A DNA stretch of 64,000 bases from Pseudomonadaceae bacterium. Lineage in GTDB: Bacteria > Pseudomonadota > Gammaproteobacteria > Pseudomonadales > Azotimanducaceae. The translations under genes and the position numbers were made by a program. The first letter of the stretch is position 1; each line of letters opens with the position of its first letter. Below are positions 1 through 9,586 of the stretch, piece by piece. A model generated the notes under the pieces. It worked only from the letters and a program-made list of their open reading frames with translations. It made no database searches and had not been told where the DNA came from. The stretch is from assembly GCA_024743435.1 (NCBI GenBank), contig JANSWO010000012.1, positions 85,727-149,726 of the forward strand, written 5' to 3'.

Positions 1-2
1 AA

Positions 3-179
3 ACACACTTCGACTATTTTCGCCGGTTAGCTCGGCAAACGGCGCGTAGCCTTTGCCTTGGCATGCAATTGTCAGCGGCGGCCGGCGACAGCGATGGCAT
101 TGCCAGTTACGGCCTGGCGCTCGCTAACCTGTTTCCCGATTCCGCCGAGGCGCGGGATTGTCAGGCGTCTCCCCAGTGA
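3..179 (+). CDS. pilF: Type IV pilus biogenesis protein PilF/PilW, C-terminal end (partial)
   Basis: Open reading frame entering from the left edge and ending at TGA 177-179; about 58 residues are visible. The fragment contains the pattern SLCLGMQL, then GDSDGIASYGLAL, then LFPDSAEA, which I recognise as the end of the TPR pilotin PilF/PilW. That outer-membrane lipoprotein helps assemble the PilQ secretin. Its place directly before rodZ matches the gammaproteobacterial order pilF-rodZ. The stop overlaps the start region of rodZ, implying translational coupling. The 5' part lies outside the window, so the signal peptide and TPR core cannot be checked. Confidence 0.75.
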   Translation, partial: THFDYFRRLARQTARSLCLGMQLSAAAGDSDGIASYGLALANLFPDSAEARDCQASPQ

Positions 180-1246
180 CGTCGGAAGGCGATACGTCCG
201 GCAGCCAATCGGCAGCCGATGCCGGCGCTGACCAGCCTTTGATGCTGCAGGGTGGGCCAGGTCCAATTCTGGCCGCTGCTCGAGAAGATATGGGTGTTTC
301 CACCCGTGAGATTGCCGACGCATTGAATCTTCCCCTGCGTGTGGTCGAAGGGATCGAAGCCAACGATGCCTCTGTGTTACCGGCAACCGCGTTCGCGCGT
401 GGTTACGTGCGCTCCTACGCGAAGCTATTTGACCTGGACGCCGACGCACTCGTCAGTGCTTACGAGGATATGGTCGGCGAGACCCATACGGCTGAAGTTG
501 TCGTGGTACCCGCACCGGAAGCCAGTGGTTTAGCTAGTCTCTTTGCACGCCAGCCAGCCGTGATTTGGGCAATTGGCGCCGGCGTTGCGCTCTTGCTGGT
601 TGTTTGCCTCGTCTGGCTACTCGGCGGCGATGACGCCGGTAGCGCCGCGGCTGAGAATGGCGCCGCGGCTGAGAGGAACGCCGCGGCTGAGAAAAACACC
701 GCAGCTGAGGGATCAGCTTCAGCTGAGCAAAGGGCCGCACCGGTTGACAGAGTCGAGACCGCTGGCAACGCTGCTCGCCAACCAGCTGCTGCCGCCGCGG
801 TCCAGGCTGAGATGAGCGACGATGACCGGGTCATCTTCGAACCCAGCCTGCCGGAAGAGCGGATAGAGTCACCCGAGCCAGATGACCTGTCGGCGAGAGC
901 AGCCGACAGACAAACGCTTGCCGCAGATTCGCAGCTCGCAGGTGAGGCGTCAGATGTTCAGCCAGCGGCGCAGATAGCTTCTCGCCGTCGTCTGACTGAA
1001 AGCGGTAGCGATACGCTCAGTATTCGTTTTGCCGAGGACTCCTGGCTCGTTATTCGTGACGGCGAGGGTCGCAAGTTGTACAGCAATCTGGGCAAACGCG
1101 GTGCCCAGCTGGCATTCGTCGGGCAAGCGCCGTTTCGGCTCGTGATTGGTTATGCGCCTGGCGCCAGCTTGAGTTTCAATGGTGACCCAGTCGCGTTGGC
1201 ACCACACACCCGCAACGATGTTGCCAAACTTTTTCTGGGGCAATAG
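158..1246 (+). CDS. rodZ: Cytoskeleton protein RodZ
   Basis: Bitopic inner-membrane protein that links MreB to the elongation machinery. Residues about 40-110 form a Cro/CI-type helix-turn-helix of the RodZ kind (LAAAREDMGVSTREIADALN, then YVRSYAKLFDLD). A transmembrane helix follows at about 130-152 (IWAIGAGVALLLVVCLVWLL), then an Ala/Glu-rich linker with a six-residue repeat. The last 75 residues are a periplasmic beta-rich DUF4115 domain (SIRFAEDSWLVIRDGEG). The listed start is TTG 158; an alternative is GTG 176, whose GTGA overlaps the pilF stop. It lies 2 nt before hisS, suggesting one operon. The ispG gene that often separates rodZ and hisS is absent. Confidence 0.92.
   Translation: MSGVSPVTSEGDTSGSQSAADAGADQPLMLQGGPGPILAAAREDMGVSTREIADALNLPLRVVEGIEANDASVLPATAFARGYVRSYAKLFDLDADALVSAYEDMVGETHTAEVVVVPAPEASGLASLFARQPAVIWAIGAGVALLLVVCLVWLLGGDDAGSAAAENGAAAERNAAAEKNTAAEGSASAEQRAAPVDRVETAGNAARQPAAAAAVQAEMSDDDRVIFEPSLPEERIESPEPDDLSARAADRQTLAADSQLAGEASDVQPAAQIASRRRLTESGSDTLSIRFAEDSWLVIRDGEGRKLYSNLGKRGAQLAFVGQAPFRLVIGYAPGASLSFNGDPVALAPHTRNDVAKLFLGQ
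642..713 (+). repeat. 18-nt in-frame tandem repeat in rodZ linker
   Basis: Four consecutive 18-nt units at 642-659, 660-677, 678-695 and 696-713 share the core CCGCGGCTGAG, with increasing divergence in the last copy. They encode AAAENG, AAAERN, AAAEKN and TAAEGS. They extend the periplasmic linker just after the RodZ transmembrane helix. The unit length keeps frame, so copy number could vary without breaking the gene. Confidence 0.85.
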
Positions 1247-1248
1247 CG

Positions 1249-2520
1249 ATGCCGGGCGTTAGGGGAATGCGAGACATACTGCCGGCCGATGCGGCAAGCT
1301 GGCAGGCCGTTGAGCGTGTGCTCGCTGATGTTGCCGCATCGTTTGCCTATCAGCCTATGCGCCTGCCGCTCATTGAGTTCACGGCGTTGTTCAAGCGTGG
1401 TGTGGGTGAAGCAACGGATATTGTCGAGAAGGAGATGTACACCTTCGCAGACAATGACGGCGAGTCCTTGACGCTTCGACCCGAGGGCACGGCGAGCTGC
1501 GCACGAGCTCTGCTGGATGCCGGACTGCTCTACAACGCTGTCCAGCGAGTCACCTATTCCGGCCCGATGTTTCGTTATGAGCGTCCTCAGAAAGGCCGCT
1601 ATCGTCAGTTCGAGCAGTTTGGCGTCGAGACATTTGGTCTCGTCGGCCCCGATATCGATGTTGAGCTGCTGCTGATGTGCCAGGAAATGTGGCGCCAGCT
1701 CGGCGTCAGTGACGCGGTTGTCCTGCAGCTCAATACGCTCGGTTCGGGGGATTCTCGAGTCAGATATCGGCAAGCGCTGGTGGACTATCTAACGCCCTTC
1801 GCGACAGACCTCGATGCCGACAGCCAACGTCGGCTGAAGACTAACCCACTGCGGATTCTCGATAGCAAGAATGCGCGCACAGCAGAGATTGTCGCCGGTG
1901 CCCCCACACTTGCCAGCTTCGTGGATGATGAGGCGCGGGCGCATTTCGATGGTTTGCTCAATCAGTTGCAAACCCTGGGCGTTGACGCTCAGATCAATCC
2001 GACACTGGTCCGCGGTCTGGATTACTACACGCATACAGTCTTTGAGTGGGTGACCGATGCGCTCGGCGCGCAGGGCACGGTATGTGGCGGTGGCCGCTAC
2101 GATGGCCTTGTTGAGTTGCTTGGTGGCAAGCCCACGCCAGCTGCCGGTTTTGCCGCGGGAATCGATCGGCTGGTACTGCTGCGCGATGCGGTCGGTCCGG
2201 CGCTCGATAACAGCGAGTGTGATGTCTACTGGGTGGTGCCAGATGCATCCTATGTTGCTGCCGCTCAGAAGCAGGCGAATGAGCTGCGCCAGGACCCAGC
2301 CGGCGTGCGGGTTCGTCTGCATACCGGCGGTGGCAAGATGAAGAATCAGATGAAGAAGGCCGATGCCAGTGGCGCTCAGTTCGCGTTCATTGTGGGCCCG
2401 GAAGAATTAGCCGCTGGCCAGATAACTGTTAAACGATTGCGCGGTGAAGGCGGTCAGAACTCGATGAGTGTGGCAGAGGCTTTTGCTATGGTGGCGCGCG
2501 AAATCCAAGGCACGGGTTAG
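1249..2520 (+). CDS. hisS: Histidine--tRNA ligase
   Basis: Class II aminoacyl-tRNA synthetase that charges tRNA-His in the cytoplasm; 423 residues, normal for the bacterial family. It opens with the typical GMRDILP. Motif 2 is seen in MFRYERPQKGRYRQFEQFG. The histidine-binding signature LVRGLDYYTHTVFEW and motif 3 (AAGFAAGIDRLVLL) follow, with a C-terminal anticodon-binding domain from about residue 330. The start at 1249 is 2 nt after the rodZ stop, so the genes are probably co-transcribed. Confidence 0.97.
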   Translation: MPGVRGMRDILPADAASWQAVERVLADVAASFAYQPMRLPLIEFTALFKRGVGEATDIVEKEMYTFADNDGESLTLRPEGTASCARALLDAGLLYNAVQRVTYSGPMFRYERPQKGRYRQFEQFGVETFGLVGPDIDVELLLMCQEMWRQLGVSDAVVLQLNTLGSGDSRVRYRQALVDYLTPFATDLDADSQRRLKTNPLRILDSKNARTAEIVAGAPTLASFVDDEARAHFDGLLNQLQTLGVDAQINPTLVRGLDYYTHTVFEWVTDALGAQGTVCGGGRYDGLVELLGGKPTPAAGFAAGIDRLVLLRDAVGPALDNSECDVYWVVPDASYVAAAQKQANELRQDPAGVRVRLHTGGGKMKNQMKKADASGAQFAFIVGPEELAAGQITVKRLRGEGGQNSMSVAEAFAMVAREIQGTG

Positions 2521-2636
2521 CACGCTGATCCGCTGAGAAACACCGTTGCTGCCAGGCTGAACAATCTTACCTGGCCGCTGATAACTGTCGGCCTCGATTG
2601 TTCGAGCCGGACACCCCGAACCGTTAGGAGTCTTTT

Positions 2637-3311
2637 GTGTCGGACTATCTCTCCGAAGAAGAACAAGTGCAGGCCTTGAAGACCTGGTGGGAAGAGAATG
2701 GCACCAGCTTGGTGGTTGGCGTCGTCTTGGTGCTGGGATCAGTTTTCGGCTGGCGCTGGTATCAGAGTTACAGCGCTGATCAGGCCGCGTCGGCATCAGA
2801 TCTGTATCAGGATTACCTGCTGGCCGAGGAGGATGCGAAGCCCGAGGTGATCGCTGAGATTGATAGCCAGATCGCCGGCACCAGCTATCAGGCGTTTGTC
2901 AAAATGACCGAGGCGCGACGCGCGCTGGACGGCGGCGATCTGGACGCAGCGGCCGGCGAGCTTGAAGCTGCCCTCGATGCCGCCAAGGGTTCCTATCTTG
3001 AAGGCCTGGTTCGAGTTCGCCTTGCACGCCTTTATCAGCAACAGCAGCGCACTGACGATGCATTGGCTCAGCTTGCGTTGGTCAAAGGCGCGGGTTACGA
3101 ATCTCAGGCCGCTGAATTGCGCGGAGACATACATTACGCCGCGGGTGATCGGGAGCAGGCGGCGGTGGCCTACCAGGTAGCAGCGGATCTGTTGGCCGAG
3201 GGCGATGCAAGGCCGTTGCTCGAGCTCAAGCTGATGAACACCGCAGCCGCTGATGTGGCGGCGAACGAGTCTGACGATGATGCTGATACAGGGTCCAACC
3301 CGGATGCATAG
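2637..3311 (+). CDS. yfgM: YfgM family tetratricopeptide protein
   Basis: Inner-membrane protein of 224 residues related to E. coli YfgM, an ancillary SecYEG-associated factor for periplasmic protein quality control. It has an N-terminal cytoplasmic stretch (SDYLSEEEQVQALKTWWEEN), one transmembrane helix (about 22-42), and a periplasmic TPR-like domain rich in Ala, Leu and Glu. The GTG start at 2637 is preceded by TAGGAG. The 3' end overlaps bamB by 8 nt, and this yfgM-bamB-der order is conserved in gammaproteobacteria. The acidic tail (ESDDDADTG) is unremarkable. Confidence 0.9.
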   Translation: MSDYLSEEEQVQALKTWWEENGTSLVVGVVLVLGSVFGWRWYQSYSADQAASASDLYQDYLLAEEDAKPEVIAEIDSQIAGTSYQAFVKMTEARRALDGGDLDAAAGELEAALDAAKGSYLEGLVRVRLARLYQQQQRTDDALAQLALVKGAGYESQAAELRGDIHYAAGDREQAAVAYQVAADLLAEGDARPLLELKLMNTAAADVAANESDDDADTGSNPDA

Positions 3312-4527
3312 ATTCCTTTTTCTAGCAGCGTCGTCGCTTCTTTTGTCCGGTTGCAGTTGGTTCAGCTGGCTGCCATGGGTGGACGGCGAAAGCGACGACG
3401 AGAAAATCAACACTAAGCCCGCAAAGCTGGTCGATTTCGATCCCGAAATCAAAATCGACAGGGTCTGGGGCGCCCAGGTGGGCGATGGCCTCGGTCGAAA
3501 ATTTCTAAAACTGTCGCCGGCTATTCTTGCCGATGCGGTCTTCGCAGCTGATGGCTACGGAACGGTTATCGCCTTTGATCGGTTCAGCGGCAAACGTCTG
3601 TGGCGAACCAGCATTGGCAATGCCGATAAGAGTTCATTTACGTTCTGGGATCGTCGAGACCCGAGTTTTGTCAGCGGTGGCGTGGGTGCGGCGGATGGCC
3701 GGGTGATGCTCGGGACAACCGCCGGCGATATTGTCGCGCTTGCGGCGAGTGACGGCCGCGAGCTATGGCGTACCAATGTCGGGAGCGAAGTGCTGACAGC
3801 GCCGGTCTACGGTGAGGGTTTGTACATTGTCCTCACCATGGATGGCCGAATCATTGCGTTTGAGGCGGACACCGGCGAGCAGCGCTGGGCGTTCGACAAC
3901 CAGGTGCCCATTCTGACCTTGCGCGGCTCGGCTCAGCCGGTGGTCACAGGCCCTGTTGTCATTGCGGGTTTTGCCAACGGCATGCTGAATGCGTTACGCC
4001 TCGATACCGGTGAGCCCATCTGGGAGCATCGTATCCAGATTCCAAAAGGCCGTAGCGAACTGGACCGCATGGTGGATATCGACGGCCGGCCGCTCGTTCT
4101 TGGCGGTACCGTGTACGCCGCAAGCTTCCAGGGCCAGATGAAAGCGCTATCGGCGACGGACGGGCGACCGCTATGGGCGCGTGATGCATCGACCTATCAG
4201 GATCTCGCTGAGGGCTACGGTCTGATTTACATGGCCGATGCCGATGGCACGGTGATCGCCGTTGATCGAAGCACGGGCGAGGACGCCTGGCGTAACGATC
4301 AGCTGGCGCGACGGGGCCTGTCATCGCCCATCGCGTTTTCCAACTATGTCGTTGTTGGCGATGCGCAGGGTTACATTCACGTGTTGGCTCAAAGCGATGG
4401 CCGTCTGGTTGGCCGCCGGAAAATCGACGGTGATGGCATCAGCTCGGCCATGACGGTTGCGGATGGCGTGCTGTTTGCCCTCGGCGACGGCGGCAAGCTC
4501 GTCGCACTCGATTTGACGGCGCGCTGA
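3304..4527 (+). CDS. bamB: Outer membrane protein assembly factor BamB
   Basis: Lipoprotein subunit of the BAM complex that folds beta-barrels into the outer membrane. I chose ATG 3304, inside the end of yfgM, because it gives a clean lipoprotein signal peptide (MHRFLFLAASSLLLSGC) with Cys18 as the lipidated residue. The mature protein is an eight-bladed PQQ-type beta-propeller with repeated motifs such as VIAFDRFSGKRLW, DGRELWRT and DTGEQRWAF. The length of 407 residues is usual. An in-frame start further upstream would bury the signal peptide and is rejected. Confidence 0.95.
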   Translation: MHRFLFLAASSLLLSGCSWFSWLPWVDGESDDEKINTKPAKLVDFDPEIKIDRVWGAQVGDGLGRKFLKLSPAILADAVFAADGYGTVIAFDRFSGKRLWRTSIGNADKSSFTFWDRRDPSFVSGGVGAADGRVMLGTTAGDIVALAASDGRELWRTNVGSEVLTAPVYGEGLYIVLTMDGRIIAFEADTGEQRWAFDNQVPILTLRGSAQPVVTGPVVIAGFANGMLNALRLDTGEPIWEHRIQIPKGRSELDRMVDIDGRPLVLGGTVYAASFQGQMKALSATDGRPLWARDASTYQDLAEGYGLIYMADADGTVIAVDRSTGEDAWRNDQLARRGLSSPIAFSNYVVVGDAQGYIHVLAQSDGRLVGRRKIDGDGISSAMTVADGVLFALGDGGKLVALDLTAR

Positions 4528-4542
4528 CCGCGCGGCGGTGCT

Positions 4543-5919
4543 ATGGCCACGGTGTTTGCCCTTGTCGGGCGCCCTAACGTCGGGAAATCGACGCTCTTCA
4601 ATCGCTTAACCGGACGGCGCGATGCGCTGGTGGCTAACGAGCCGGGCCTCACTCGCGATCGCCGCTACGGCAAAGCGGTGCTGAACGATGCGACGGTCCT
4701 GCTCATCGACTGTGGTGGCTTGTCCGAGGACGTCGATGAGCTGGGTGAGCTGATGGGCGATCAGGTGCGTCTTGCGATCAGCGAGGCTGATCACGTGCTG
4801 TTTTTGGTTGATGCGCGGGCCGGACTCGCCGGCCAGGATCACGATATTGCCGACTACCTGCGTCGTCAGGGTGCCGGCGTGACTTTGGTACTCAACAAAT
4901 CTGACGGTGTCAGCGAACACGGAATGTCGGAGTTTGCCGAGCTTGGCTTTGGCTCCGGGCATGCGATATCGGCATCTCATGGCCGGGGTATTGGTCTGCT
5001 GGCCGAGGCCCTGGCGCCACACATCGACGCCAGCGGACCGGAGGCGCCGTCCGTTCATCACGGCGTTCGTGTCGCCATTGTTGGCCGCCCCAACGTTGGT
5101 AAATCGACCCTCGTGAATCGCCTGCTTGGCGAAGAGCGACAGGTTGTCTTCGATATGCCAGGCACCACTCGTGATTCCATCGAGTTGCCTTTCGAGCACC
5201 GCGGCGAACCGTTTACGCTGATTGATACCGCCGGTATCCGCCGCAAGGGTAGGGTAGAGGGTGTTGCTGAAAAGTTTTCAGTCGTGAAAGCACTCGACTC
5301 GATGCACACAGCGCAGGTCTCGATTCTGGTGCTGGACGCTCGCGAAGGCATGGTTGATCAGGATCTGCATTTGTTGAGCTTTGCGCTTGAAGCCGGTTGT
5401 GGATTGCTGATCGCGGTAAATAAATGGGACGGCATGACCGAAGATGACAAGGCGGCGGTCAAGCGGGAGTTGGATCGACGCTTAGTGTTTGCGCCCTGGA
5501 TCAAGGTGCACTTCATCTCAGCGCTGCATGGCAGCGGTGTTGGCAAACTCATGGGCACAGTCGTCAACGTGTTCCGCAAAGGCGCGTTTGATGTCTCAAC
5601 CTCGGCGATTACGCGCACCCTTGAGCGCGCGGTAGATGCGCACCCACCGCCCATGTCCCGGGGTCGCGCGATCAAGCTGCGCTTCGCGCACAAGGCTGGT
5701 GAGCATCCGCCGCGAATTGCGATTCATGGCAATCAGACCGACAGAGTGCCGGCCAGCTACGTACGCTATCTGGAAAATGCGTTTCGCAAAGCCTTCAAGC
5801 TGGACGGCGTACCCATCCGCATCGACTTGAAGAAGGGTGATAACCCCTATGAGGGTAAGCGGAATGTCCTCACTCCGAGGCAGGAAAAGCAGCGCAAGCG
5901 AATCCGCAAGCGCCGCTAG
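4543..5919 (+). CDS. der: Ribosome biogenesis GTPase Der
   Basis: Essential GTPase for maturation of the 50S subunit, also called EngA; 458 residues. Two consecutive GTPase domains are visible, each with a G1 loop GRPNVGKST (residues about 8-16 and 183-191). The first has LNKSD and the second VNKWDG as G4 motifs. A C-terminal KH-like domain (about 360-440) ends in a basic tail (RQEKQRKRIRKRR). It starts 15 nt after bamB, completing the conserved yfgM-bamB-der unit. Confidence 0.97.
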   Translation: MATVFALVGRPNVGKSTLFNRLTGRRDALVANEPGLTRDRRYGKAVLNDATVLLIDCGGLSEDVDELGELMGDQVRLAISEADHVLFLVDARAGLAGQDHDIADYLRRQGAGVTLVLNKSDGVSEHGMSEFAELGFGSGHAISASHGRGIGLLAEALAPHIDASGPEAPSVHHGVRVAIVGRPNVGKSTLVNRLLGEERQVVFDMPGTTRDSIELPFEHRGEPFTLIDTAGIRRKGRVEGVAEKFSVVKALDSMHTAQVSILVLDAREGMVDQDLHLLSFALEAGCGLLIAVNKWDGMTEDDKAAVKRELDRRLVFAPWIKVHFISALHGSGVGKLMGTVVNVFRKGAFDVSTSAITRTLERAVDAHPPPMSRGRAIKLRFAHKAGEHPPRIAIHGNQTDRVPASYVRYLENAFRKAFKLDGVPIRIDLKKGDNPYEGKRNVLTPRQEKQRKRIRKRR

Positions 5920-5929
5920 CTCGCCGCGT

Positions 5930-7069
5930 TTAGCCTTCCATCAACTTCTGCATGTTCTCGTATGCAGCGGCAAAGTCTTCCATGAATTCCTGCACGACCG
6001 CTCGTGCGGAGATCTCATGGTTCATCAGGCCAACGCCCTGACCGACCCAATACGTTGCCAATTGTTTCGCGCCTGAGTGGCCGGCTTCGGCCAGCTTGTC
6101 GATGCGGGCAAGAGCCGGGCCGCTGACTAAACCCTGGATCGGCATGGGTAGCGGTTCCGGCGCATCGTCCGTTGTCCAGGCATCGGTCCAGGGCGAGCGA
6201 AGCTGCCGGGTGTACTTGCCGGTGCGGCTTTTGGAACGCACGGTTTGTCGGGAGTTAGCCGTCAACATTTTCTCTTTGATGGAGGGCAGGGTTTCCGCTT
6301 CGCTGGTGGTTAGCCAGACTGAGCCAGTCCACGCCCCCGCCGCGCCCATCATCATGCCTGCTGCCATTTGCTTGCCGGTGACGATGCCGCCTGCCGCGAG
6401 AACCGGTACGTCACAGTTGTTGGCTCGCAACGTCTCGATGACTTCGGGAACGACAACCATTGTCGAAATCTCCCCACAGTGACCGCCCGCTTCGGTGCCC
6501 GAGACCACAAGAAAGTCGACGCCCGCTTCAACGTTTTTCATCGCGTGCTCGCGTGAGCCGGTGAGCGCGCCGACAGCAATGCCTTTTTCACGAGCGGCAT
6601 CAACCATGAAGCGCGGCGGAGCACCGAGCGCGTTCACAATGGCTTTGATCGGATGTTGCATGGCGACATCCATCTGGGCTCGAGCTCCGGCCTCGCGCAG
6701 GTTGTCACCGAAGGTTGTCGATGGCTTTTTGTCCCACAGGCCTGTGGTGTCGATGTCGTGCTGGGCGAGGATGTTCTCGACGTGCCGACGATGCGCATCG
6801 GGCACGCGCTCCTCCAGGTCTTCCGGGGTCAAGGATCCCTCCCGATCCGCCATCGACGTGGGCACGATCAGATCGACACCGTATGGCGCGCCGTCAATAT
6901 GCTCGTCGATCCAGTTCAGTTCGATCTCGAGAGACTCAGGCGTGTGGCCAACAGCGCCCAATACGCCGAAGCCACCAGCTTTGCTGACGGCGACGACCAC
7001 ATCGCGGCAGTGGCTGAACGCAAAGAGGGGGAAGTCGCAGCCCAGTTGGTGGCATAGGGGTGAGTTCAT
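5930..7069 (-). CDS. Nitronate monooxygenase family flavoprotein
   Basis: FMN-dependent TIM-barrel enzyme related to 2-nitropropane dioxygenase, which oxidises alkyl nitronates; 379 residues. The N-terminus carries KAGGFGVLGA. Later motifs include VSGTEAGGHCGE and AAGGIVTGKQMAAGMMMGA, typical of the FMN phosphate-binding part. The physiological substrate cannot be read from sequence, and many homologues have other roles. It converges on der with a 10-nt gap and stands apart from the M23 gene that follows on the same strand. A GGAG motif precedes the ATG at 7069. Confidence 0.85.
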   Translation of the reverse strand: MNSPLCHQLGCDFPLFAFSHCRDVVVAVSKAGGFGVLGAVGHTPESLEIELNWIDEHIDGAPYGVDLIVPTSMADREGSLTPEDLEERVPDAHRRHVENILAQHDIDTTGLWDKKPSTTFGDNLREAGARAQMDVAMQHPIKAIVNALGAPPRFMVDAAREKGIAVGALTGSREHAMKNVEAGVDFLVVSGTEAGGHCGEISTMVVVPEVIETLRANNCDVPVLAAGGIVTGKQMAAGMMMGAAGAWTGSVWLTTSEAETLPSIKEKMLTANSRQTVRSKSRTGKYTRQLRSPWTDAWTTDDAPEPLPMPIQGLVSGPALARIDKLAEAGHSGAKQLATYWVGQGVGLMNHEISARAVVQEFMEDFAAAYENMQKLMEG

Positions 7070-7132
7070 AGTTTGCTCCGCTTTAGAGATCGAATAGTTC
7101 TGACTGAATGGGCAAGGCTATCGGCGGCTTTG

Positions 7133-8098
7133 CTACGAACCCGGCGACGGCGACTCAGTTGGCTCGCTGAGCGGTGTGTCGATTGATGTCGTCGGCGGAG
7201 TCGGTGCAAAAAGCGCCATGAGCGTGACCGGATCCACCGCGTTGCCGTTCAGCTTTACGGTCCAATGCAGGTGAGGGCCGGTAGCACGGCCAGTAGCTCC
7301 CACGAGGCCAAGCGTATCACCGCGGGAAACTTTGTCGCCCTGCGCCACCAGAATCTCGCTCATATGGCACATCATCGAAATCATGCCGCCACCATGATCG
7401 ACGAACACGGATTTGCCATTGAAGTAAAACTCACCTGTCAGCGCGATCACGCCGCCGCTCGGGGACGCGATGGGTGTGCCGGTATCGGCAGCCAGATCGA
7501 TGCCGCTGTGGGGGTTACGTGGCTGATCGTTGAAAAAGCGCTTGCGACCAAACGGGCTGCTCATGATGCCGTCGAGTGGTTGCACGAACGGCACAGGGGA
7601 TTCTTCAACCGGCGTGTAGCGCCGATAAGCGCTCGCCATTTTCGCGGATTCCTCGCGGATACGCTTTAGCGTCTCGGGCGGCGGACTCACCATGTTTGGA
7701 TTTGCGAGCGTGATGCGCTGCTCTGGATAGTTTTTGTCCGCGACGTCGAAGAACAGGCGTTGCTCACTGCCGTCTGCGCGGGTCAGCGTCAGCTCGTGGG
7801 TGCCGACACTCGCCTTGAGCGATATGCCGATCAGAGCAGTGCCGTTGTAGATATAGGCATCGCGCTTGCGGTAGCGCACACCAGTCACGCCCTCCGGCAA
7901 CGCCAATGCGTAGATCCCGCCCGGGACAGCAACGGGGACTGCGGACACCGACGCCGGTTGCTCGATCGCTTGGGCTGCTGGCGTTGATGAACTCGTTACC
8001 GGCGCGTTATCGGCGTGGGCTGTTGCCGACATGGACAGGACGGCTGCAACGGTTGCCTTGAAGCGGTGGCAGTTTATTGCTGGCTTACGTCGTTTCAT
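7133..8098 (-). CDS. M23 family metallopeptidase (LysM-less, secreted)
   Basis: Predicted periplasmic peptidoglycan endopeptidase, 321 residues. I chose ATG 8098 because it starts a clear signal peptide ([13 protein letters not shown], hydrophobic stretch, SATAHA) and overlaps the xseA end by 14 nt. A longer frame up to 8293 lies wholly inside xseA. The M23 domain occupies the C-terminal half, with zinc ligands in HSGIDLAAD and HLHW and the usual glycine-rich turns. A beta-rich N-terminal region (about 60-120) resembles M23 proteins with a preceding Ig-like domain. Whether it is active or a regulator of amidases is unknown. Confidence 0.88.
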   Translation of the reverse strand: MKRRKPAINCHRFKATVAAVLSMSATAHADNAPVTSSSTPAAQAIEQPASVSAVPVAVPGGIYALALPEGVTGVRYRKRDAYIYNGTALIGISLKASVGTHELTLTRADGSEQRLFFDVADKNYPEQRITLANPNMVSPPPETLKRIREESAKMASAYRRYTPVEESPVPFVQPLDGIMSSPFGRKRFFNDQPRNPHSGIDLAADTGTPIASPSGGVIALTGEFYFNGKSVFVDHGGGMISMMCHMSEILVAQGDKVSRGDTLGLVGATGRATGPHLHWTVKLNGNAVDPVTLMALFAPTPPTTSIDTPLSEPTESPSPGS

Positions 8099-9518
8099 CC
8101 AGTAACCCCTGGGTTGTCTGTTTGATGGTGGGTGATGATGGCTGGATATCGCTGGCGTGAAGCCTGCGGCTGCCATCAGCGAAGTGCGCGACAAGGTCGC
8201 CTTCGAGCAATTGATCTGCGCTAACGACTGGCTCGCCGATGCGATCATCGGCTGGCGTTGTGATGATGCTGTAGCCCCGGGATAACGTCGCATTGGGGCT
8301 GAGGTTCACCAGCGCGCGACGCGCAGCGTCCACGCGGCCGTCTCGCTTCTCGGTGAGCAGGTGATTTGCTCGCTGCAGGCGCTGGTTCGCCTGATCCAGA
8401 GCGCGTTGCCGATTATCGAGGGAGAGTCGAGGCGAGGCTCGCAGCAGACGCCGTGACAGCTGTGTCACATTGTTCTTGGCATCCGGGCCCAGGGCACGGG
8501 CTGCGCGGAGCAGCCGCCGTTCGGCATCGTCCAACCGCTGCATCTGCATCTCAAGAGCCCGGCGCGGGTGCCGAAGGCGTTTGGCGGTCAGCGACAGCTG
8601 CTGCTGGTAATTATTCAAGCGAGCCTTGATCAAGCGGGCCATGCGATCGCCTCGATCCTGCACCCAGGACAGTAGGTCGGCGGCGTTGGGCACTACGAGT
8701 TCGGCTGCGGCTGATGGCGTCGGTGCTCGCATGTCGGCCGCGAAATCGGCAATCGTGAAATCCGTTTCGTGTCCGACAGCGCTCACCACGGGCACGGGGC
8801 AGGCCCGTATGGCCCGGGCAACACTCTCAAGGTTAAACGTCCACAGATCTTCGATAGAGCCGCCGCCTCTGGCCAGGATGACAACGTCGCACGCCAAAGC
8901 TGGCACGCGCTCAAGCGCCTCTAAAACGGTGGCCTCGGCGCCATCGCCTTGAACCAGTACTGGCAGCAACAGCACTGAAACGGCCGGAAATCGGCGTGCG
9001 AGAACGCTCTCTATGTCCCGGCGCGCAGCACCGGTTGCGGAGGTGATCAGCGCGATTCGAGCGGGGAATGCTGGTAGTTCGCGCTTGTTGGCCTCGCTGA
9101 ACAGACCTTCCTCTTCGAGCGCTCGTTTCAGAGCCTCATACGCTGCGCGCAGGGCGCCTTCGCCCGCAGGCTGTAGTGATTCAACGATGAGTTGAAAGTC
9201 ACCCCTGGGCTCGTACAGCGATACGCGGCCGCGCACGATGACCTCGACGCCTTCGGTAACGTCGAAACGCACGGAGCGGTTTCTATTGGCGAACATCGCC
9301 GCCCGGATCTGCGCCTGGCTGTCCTTCAGTGTGAAGTACCAGTGGCCAGACCGGGGCCTCGCCAGATTCGAGATCTCGCCGGTCACGCGTACGACGCCAA
9401 TCTCCCGTTCGAGAAGATGCCGAACCCGGCGGCTCAGCTCGGCAACGGCCATGGGGGCCGAGTCGCGGGCGTCGGTATCGGGCTGTGCGTATCGGGTGGA
9501 GATGGTGGTGTTTTCCAA
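8085..9518 (-). CDS. xseA: Exodeoxyribonuclease VII large subunit
   Basis: Large subunit of the single-strand exonuclease ExoVII, which acts with XseB; 477 residues. The N-terminal OB-fold region contains [20 protein letters not shown]. The catalytic domain includes [23 protein letters not shown] and [21 protein letters not shown] long helical coiled-coil region follows. The listed start is TTG 9518; ATG 9452 ([14 protein letters not shown]) is also plausible and gives a more usual N-terminus. The gene is divergent from guaB, and no xseB is seen in the window. Confidence 0.95.
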   Translation of the reverse strand: MENTTISTRYAQPDTDARDSAPMAVAELSRRVRHLLEREIGVVRVTGEISNLARPRSGHWYFTLKDSQAQIRAAMFANRNRSVRFDVTEGVEVIVRGRVSLYEPRGDFQLIVESLQPAGEGALRAAYEALKRALEEEGLFSEANKRELPAFPARIALITSATGAARRDIESVLARRFPAVSVLLLPVLVQGDGAEATVLEALERVPALACDVVILARGGGSIEDLWTFNLESVARAIRACPVPVVSAVGHETDFTIADFAADMRAPTPSAAAELVVPNAADLLSWVQDRGDRMARLIKARLNNYQQQLSLTAKRLRHPRRALEMQMQRLDDAERRLLRAARALGPDAKNNVTQLSRRLLRASPRLSLDNRQRALDQANQRLQRANHLLTEKRDGRVDAARRALVNLSPNATLSRGYSIITTPADDRIGEPVVSADQLLEGDLVAHFADGSRRLHASDIQPSSPTIKQTTQGLLDETT

Positions 9519-9535
9519 GAATCGAGGCCGGAAAG

Positions 9536-9564
9536 TTTACACAGTTTGGAGCCGTCGCTAGAAT
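9536..9564 (+). promoter_or_regulatory. Sigma70-type promoter of guaB
   Basis: A -35 box TTTACA (9536-9541), a 17-nt spacer and a -10 box TAGAAT (9559-9564) lie 22 nt upstream of the guaB ATG. Only two positions differ from the two consensus hexamers. It sits in the xseA-guaB divergent gap. Confidence 0.7.
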
Positions 9565-9586
9565 CCCAGTTTTGGGGAATCCCTCA

